From NCBI GenBank assembly GCA_030647655.1, contig JAUSJH010000013.1, positions 1 through 41,438 on the forward strand: 41,438 nt of DNA, read 5' to 3'. Position 1 is the stretch's first letter. The number at the start of each line of letters is the position of its first letter. Positions 36,955-41,438 of the stretch are shown here, in pieces. This DNA comes from a bacterium. GTDB lineage: Bacteria; Patescibacteriota; Minisyncoccia; Phycocordibacterales; UBA2100. The position numbers were made by a program, and so were the translations under genes. Below the pieces are notes generated by a model. It searched no databases, was not told the origin of the DNA, and saw only the letters and a program-made list of their open reading frames with translations.

Positions 36955-37647
36955 ATGATAGTTACGCAATCGGCGGATGTAGTGCAGGCATCCTTTACGG
37001 GCCTGTGGTTCACCGTTGTGCAGTATCTTCCCGCCATTCTCGCGGCCATCATCATTTTCGTGATTGGCTGGATTGTGGGGGTCATCCTCTACCGTATCGT
37101 AGTGGAAATCGTCAAGGTGCTTCGCATCGACGAGGCGCTTAAAGCCGCAGGTCTCAACGATGCCGCAAAAGAGGCAGGCTTCACGCTTGATATCGGGCGC
37201 TTCTTGGGGACTCTTGTGATGTGGTTCATCGTCTTGGTGTTCCTCGTTGCTTCGCTCGATATTCTTGGTCTCAATAGTGTTACTATTTTCCTTCAGCAGG
37301 TCGTCTTGCTCTACCTCCCGCAGGTCATCGTGGCAGTCCTTATCCTCATCCTTGGTGCCGTCGTCGCCGAGGTGGTGAAGGGCTTGGTCGCGGGCTCGGC
37401 CCGTGCGGCGGGTGCTCATGGTGCGAATCTCGCAGGCGCAGTCGCCAAGTGGGCGATTTGGACCTTCGCGATCCTTGCAGCGCTTGATCAGCTTGGTATC
37501 GCATCGACGTTCCTCCAGACACTGTTCACGGGGCTTGTGATAGCGCTTTCGCTCGCTTTCGGGCTCGCCTTCGGTTTGGGCGGCAAGGAAGCCGCGTCGC
37601 GTACCATTGAAAGAGTACGCTCCGAGATCGCGCATCATCACGACTAG
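36955..37647 (+). CDS. Mechanosensitive channel-type TM-helix protein (MscS superfamily, PF05552-like)
   Basis: ..YLPAILAAIIIFVIGWIVGVILYRIVVEIVKVLRIDEALKAAGL..; ..GLVIALSLAFGLAFGLGGKEAASRTIERVR. Confidence 0.88.
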   Translation: MIVTQSADVVQASFTGLWFTVVQYLPAILAAIIIFVIGWIVGVILYRIVVEIVKVLRIDEALKAAGLNDAAKEAGFTLDIGRFLGTLVMWFIVLVFLVASLDILGLNSVTIFLQQVVLLYLPQVIVAVLILILGAVVAEVVKGLVAGSARAAGAHGANLAGAVAKWAIWTFAILAALDQLGIASTFLQTLFTGLVIALSLAFGLAFGLGGKEAASRTIERVRSEIAHHHD

Positions 37648-37666
37648 CGTCTCGTTTTTGTTTTCT

Positions 37667-37700
37667 GTAGAGGCCGCGTCAGACGCGGCCTCTACTTTTT
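37667..37700 (+). terminator. Rho-independent terminator
   Basis: gtagaggccgcgtc-a-gacgcggcctctac-ttttt. Confidence 0.88.
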
Positions 37701-37714
37701 GGTACAATCCCTCC

Positions 37715-38416
37715 ATGCAAGCGGTCATTCTCGCAGCGGGACGCGGTACGCGCATGGAAGAGCTCACCCATTCGGTTCCCAAGCCGATGCTTGATGTTGA
37801 AGGAAAGCCGCTCCTCGAATACAAATTCGAGGCGCTCCCCGATGAGGTCAATGAAGTGATAATCATCGTTGGTCATCTTGGCGGAGTAATCCAGAGACAT
37901 TTCGGTAGCTCATACATCAATAAAAAGATCCTCTATGTAGAGCAGAAGGAACTCAACGGCACTGCCGGCGCACTCTGGTGTGCGAAGGATGTTTTGAAAG
38001 ATCGTTTTCTCGTCATGATGGGCGACGACATTTATGCGAAGAGCGATATCGAAGCATGTATCGCGGAAGGCAATGTGTGGAGACTCTTGGTGCAACAGGT
38101 CCCGGAGATGCGTCGGGCAGGAGACGTGGAGCTCGATGAAGACGTGAACATCGCGGCTATCGTCGAGGGCGATAGGGGAACTACTCCAGGATTGGCGAGC
38201 ACGAATATGTTTCTACTCGACACCAGACTTTTTTCTTGTCCTCTGGTGCCGAAACAGGCCGATAGCCTTGAATATGGCTTGCCACAAACGGTGCTCGCCG
38301 GAGCAAAAAAGCTGGGAATCCGATTTGAGCCCGTTTTTACGGACAAATGGATACAAATTACCTCGCCCAAAGACCTCGTAAAAGCGGCAGATATGCTCAA
38401 GAAGAAGGACGTATAA
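37715..38416 (+). CDS. Sugar-1-phosphate nucleotidyltransferase
   Basis: MQAVILAAGRGTRMEELTHSVPKPMLDVEGKPLLEYKFEAL..LVMMGDDIY. Confidence 0.9.
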   Translation: MQAVILAAGRGTRMEELTHSVPKPMLDVEGKPLLEYKFEALPDEVNEVIIIVGHLGGVIQRHFGSSYINKKILYVEQKELNGTAGALWCAKDVLKDRFLVMMGDDIYAKSDIEACIAEGNVWRLLVQQVPEMRRAGDVELDEDVNIAAIVEGDRGTTPGLASTNMFLLDTRLFSCPLVPKQADSLEYGLPQTVLAGAKKLGIRFEPVFTDKWIQITSPKDLVKAADMLKKKDV

Positions 38417-38486
38417 TAGAAAGGATTTCCGCGGTAACTTGCTGCGGGGTAGTTGATTGCGGCCCGTAAGATACACTTGAAACCGT

Positions 38487-39176
38487 ATGATCGAATTTCC
38501 GCGCACAGGATTGGATTCAATGAAGAAGGAGTTCGATATGTCCGAGCTGCGAACGAACTTTCTGCGAGAAGCGAAAGACATTAAAATTAAGGATGAAAAC
38601 AGAAATGCCGAAGGCGCCTTACTAATTACTCCGAACGGTAAGAGATCCAATCTAAAAGAGGCATATTGGAGGATAGCTCGTACAAGCAGTTTCAAATCTT
38701 GGTTTGGTGACTGGGAAAGTAAAAGTTCGTGTAGCGTAGTTGTAGACGAGAATGGTGAACCGAAGGTAATGACACACCGCGCAGATAAAATGTTAACTGA
38801 TGCATTGCCTCCGCGAGAGAAGTTTTCCGTCAGTAGTCGTTTTATGCACTTCACTTCAGAGTGGAAAGGTACTGAGTCGACGTGGCGATACGGCAAAGTT
38901 ACTAACTTTGCCTTTCTCAACGCTCGTAAAATGCTTGACGCTGGAGCAGGCGGGATGAAGTATTACGATTACCCTAATTCACAAAGGGCTGGTTTTGTAC
39001 ACAATATCGACGACGATTTTCTGAAGTTTTTAATATCCAACGGATACGATGCGGCATATGCTTCCGGCGTTGATAGAGATAACTACACCGGACCCTTGAT
39101 GTACACCGATGAATTGGTAGTCTTGAATCCACCTTCGCAGGTATTATTCATAGAATCCGTTAGGGATTCAGAATAG
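38487..39176 (+). CDS. ADP-ribosyltransferase-like protein resembling ART-PolyVal domains
   Basis: SSFKSWFGDWESKSSCSVVVDENGEPKVMTHRA resembles the FKAWFGDSKVVDENGEPLVVYHGT signature; later FAFLNARKMLD and GYDAAYA..DELVVLNPPSQVLFI match the FLNIKNPLD and yDGi..yvvFnPsQIKS pattern. Confidence 0.55.
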   Translation: MIEFPRTGLDSMKKEFDMSELRTNFLREAKDIKIKDENRNAEGALLITPNGKRSNLKEAYWRIARTSSFKSWFGDWESKSSCSVVVDENGEPKVMTHRADKMLTDALPPREKFSVSSRFMHFTSEWKGTESTWRYGKVTNFAFLNARKMLDAGAGGMKYYDYPNSQRAGFVHNIDDDFLKFLISNGYDAAYASGVDRDNYTGPLMYTDELVVLNPPSQVLFIESVRDSE

Positions 39177-39306
39177 GTTCCAACGTCGTCCACGGCACCT
39201 CAATCTTGGGGGAAAATGCGGTCAGGTAGCGTTTTTGCTTGGGAAAAAAAGGGGGGGTCAAGTACCGCTTTCTTCCGGGCAACTTGCGACGCGGCGGGGA
39301 AGTGTT

Positions 39307-39330
39307 ATCATACGTATGATTATACGTATA
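39307..39330. promoter_or_regulatory. Paired palindromic operators of the toxin-antitoxin promoter
   Basis: ATCATACGTATGAT (39307-39320) and TATACGTATA (39321-39330), both perfect palindromes, centres 12 bp apart. Confidence 0.75.
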
Positions 39331-39341
39331 GTCGTGCGCAT

Positions 39342-39593
39342 ATGAAAACAACCACCACATTTACCAGCACCATTTCGCCGGAGTTAATCCGATGGATGGA
39401 CAGCATCGCGAAATCTAAGAAGCGCACGCGCCGCTCTGTTTTGGAAGAAGCAATAAAAAGGTACAAGCGGGATGTAGCCCGTGAGTATCTGGAGGAAGGC
39501 TTTAAGCGGGCGGCGAATGATCCCGATGTCGTAGAAATGGCAGAGTGGGGCATGGGGGAGTACGCCAAGATGCTCAACAGCTTTGACGCATGA
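39342..39593 (+). CDS. RHH (CopG/MazE-like) antitoxin
   Basis: TTTTFTSTISPELIRWMDSIAKSKKRTRRSVLEEAIKRYKRD; overlaps downstream toxin ATG. Confidence 0.85.
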   Translation: MKTTTTFTSTISPELIRWMDSIAKSKKRTRRSVLEEAIKRYKRDVAREYLEEGFKRAANDPDVVEMAEWGMGEYAKMLNSFDA

Positions 39594-39922
39594 GGCAGGG
39601 CGATATTTGGATCGCTGATCTCGAACCGGTGCGGGGATCTGAACAAGGCGGCCGGCGGCCGGTTGTAATCATTTCCGGTAACCCCCTCAACAACGCCTTG
39701 CCTATCGTGATCGCCGTGCCATTATCCACCAAACTCAAATCGTATCCGACGTCCGTCCGGCTTCGACCGAACAACACGAATGGTTTGAAAAAAGAAACGG
39801 AAGCGTTGCCGTTCCAGGTTCGTACCATTGCGAAAGGCCGTCTCAAGCAACACGTCGGTAGCGTGAGGTCGAGTGAATTGCAGGAGGTCATACAAGGTCT
39901 CGTTTTTGTGCTAACGCACTAG
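39590..39922 (+). CDS. mazF: MazF/PemK-family endoribonuclease toxin
   Basis: MRQGDIWIADLEPVRGSEQGGRRPVVIISGNPLNNALPIVIAVPLSTK.. Confidence 0.93.
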   Translation: MRQGDIWIADLEPVRGSEQGGRRPVVIISGNPLNNALPIVIAVPLSTKLKSYPTSVRLRPNNTNGLKKETEALPFQVRTIAKGRLKQHVGSVRSSELQEVIQGLVFVLTH

Positions 39923-39940
39923 GAAAATCAAGGAATAAGA

Positions 39941-39995
39941 GGCCTATCGGCGGTGATAGGCACCTGTGGACGGCCTATCGGAGGTGATGGGCACC
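39941..39995. repeat. Two 24-bp direct repeats, each able to form a hairpin
   Basis: GGCCTATCGGCGGTGATAGGCACC (39941-39964) and GGCCTATCGGAGGTGATGGGCACC (39972-39995), 22/24 identical. Confidence 0.85.
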
Positions 39996-40059
39996 CAGTA
40001 GGTGACTGTGCTCAATCACCTGTAGACGGGCATATCCACCTCTTGTCCACGGCCAAAAT

Positions 40060-40088
40060 TTGACATGGTGTGGGGGCTCGCATATACT
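40060..40088 (+). promoter_or_regulatory. Sigma70-type promoter of the 23S rRNA transcript
   Basis: TTGACA (40060-40065) - 17 nt - TATACT (40083-40088). Confidence 0.85.
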
Positions 40089-40164
40089 CTCTCGACGTAT
40101 ATGAATACGCTTAAAAGCTTCACGAAGTGGCGAGAGTAGCCGAGCTTAATAGCTTTGCGACTTT

Positions 40165-40187
40165 GGCCGCTTTCAAGCGGCTTTTTT
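40165..40187 (+). terminator. Terminator-like hairpin inside the 23S rRNA leader
   Basis: gccgct-ttca-agcggc-tttttt. Confidence 0.7.
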
Positions 40188-40435
40188 CGTGGGATTGTAC
40201 GTGAGATCGTTGAAAACTGAAGAGCGACAAAAAGAAAGAAAAACCCGCCGTTGTCGCGTCAAACGCGACTATGGCGAGGCAAAGAAAGAATCAAACGTTC
40301 CATGTTCGGTGTAGTCTACCGATATGGGATGCAGGAATGTCTCGACGACAACGTCGGGATGTAAAAACACAAAGCAAAAGAAAGTAGAAACATGTAAGAT
40401 ACGCGGTTCTTAGAATTCCTAACGGGAGTTCTGAG

Positions 40436-41438
<1,003 letters not shown>

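Noticed and set aside
36946-37866. 306-aa minus-strand ORF
   Set aside because: Antisense to the MscS-type channel CDS; sequence is charged low-complexity without domain signature, typical of a shadow ORF.
39941-39995. CRISPR array
   Set aside because: Only two repeats separated by 7 bp and no cas genes in the window; better described as tandem hairpins.

Overview
The window looks like a chromosomal segment of a Candidate Phyla Radiation bacterium, probably Parcubacteria (lineage inferred from gene content and protein style, not tested). The code appears to be standard table 11, since TGA is used as a stop. Gene content: secE, nusG, a GIY-YIG ORF, rplK and argS, bracketed by two same-orientation copies of one rve/DDE insertion sequence (the first cut by the window edge); ileS, recO, GNAT, a large membrane-anchored protein, glyS, an AI-2E-type permease, a LAGLIDADG endonuclease gene, metG, an EamA permease, tatD, rpsF, ssb and rpsR; on the minus strand efp, recA and ftsK; a cell-surface locus with a 1.2-kaa secreted protein and PG_binding_1 modules; rplJ and rplL; a wHTH/degenerate-NTase protein; an MscS-type channel; a sugar nucleotidyltransferase; an ART-PolyVal-like ORF; a RHH/MazF toxin-antitoxin pair; and the 5' ~1 kb of a 23S rRNA gene that has its own promoter and no 16S directly upstream. 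Most interesting observations: (1) a repeated TGN-TANNAT-N6/7-ATG arrangement that predicts leaderless transcription for about ten genes; (2) an almost identical nested hairpin found both in a variable region of the 23S rRNA and over the ribosome-binding site of the giant surface-protein gene; (3) a standalone ART-PolyVal-like ORF next to MazEF; (4) a GIY-YIG ORF inside 12-bp perfect inverted repeats in the nusG-rplK interval; (5) a LAGLIDADG protein with three tandem HTH units; (6) an unlinked 23S gene. All calls come from reading the sequence and supplied ORFs; no database search or folding was run.
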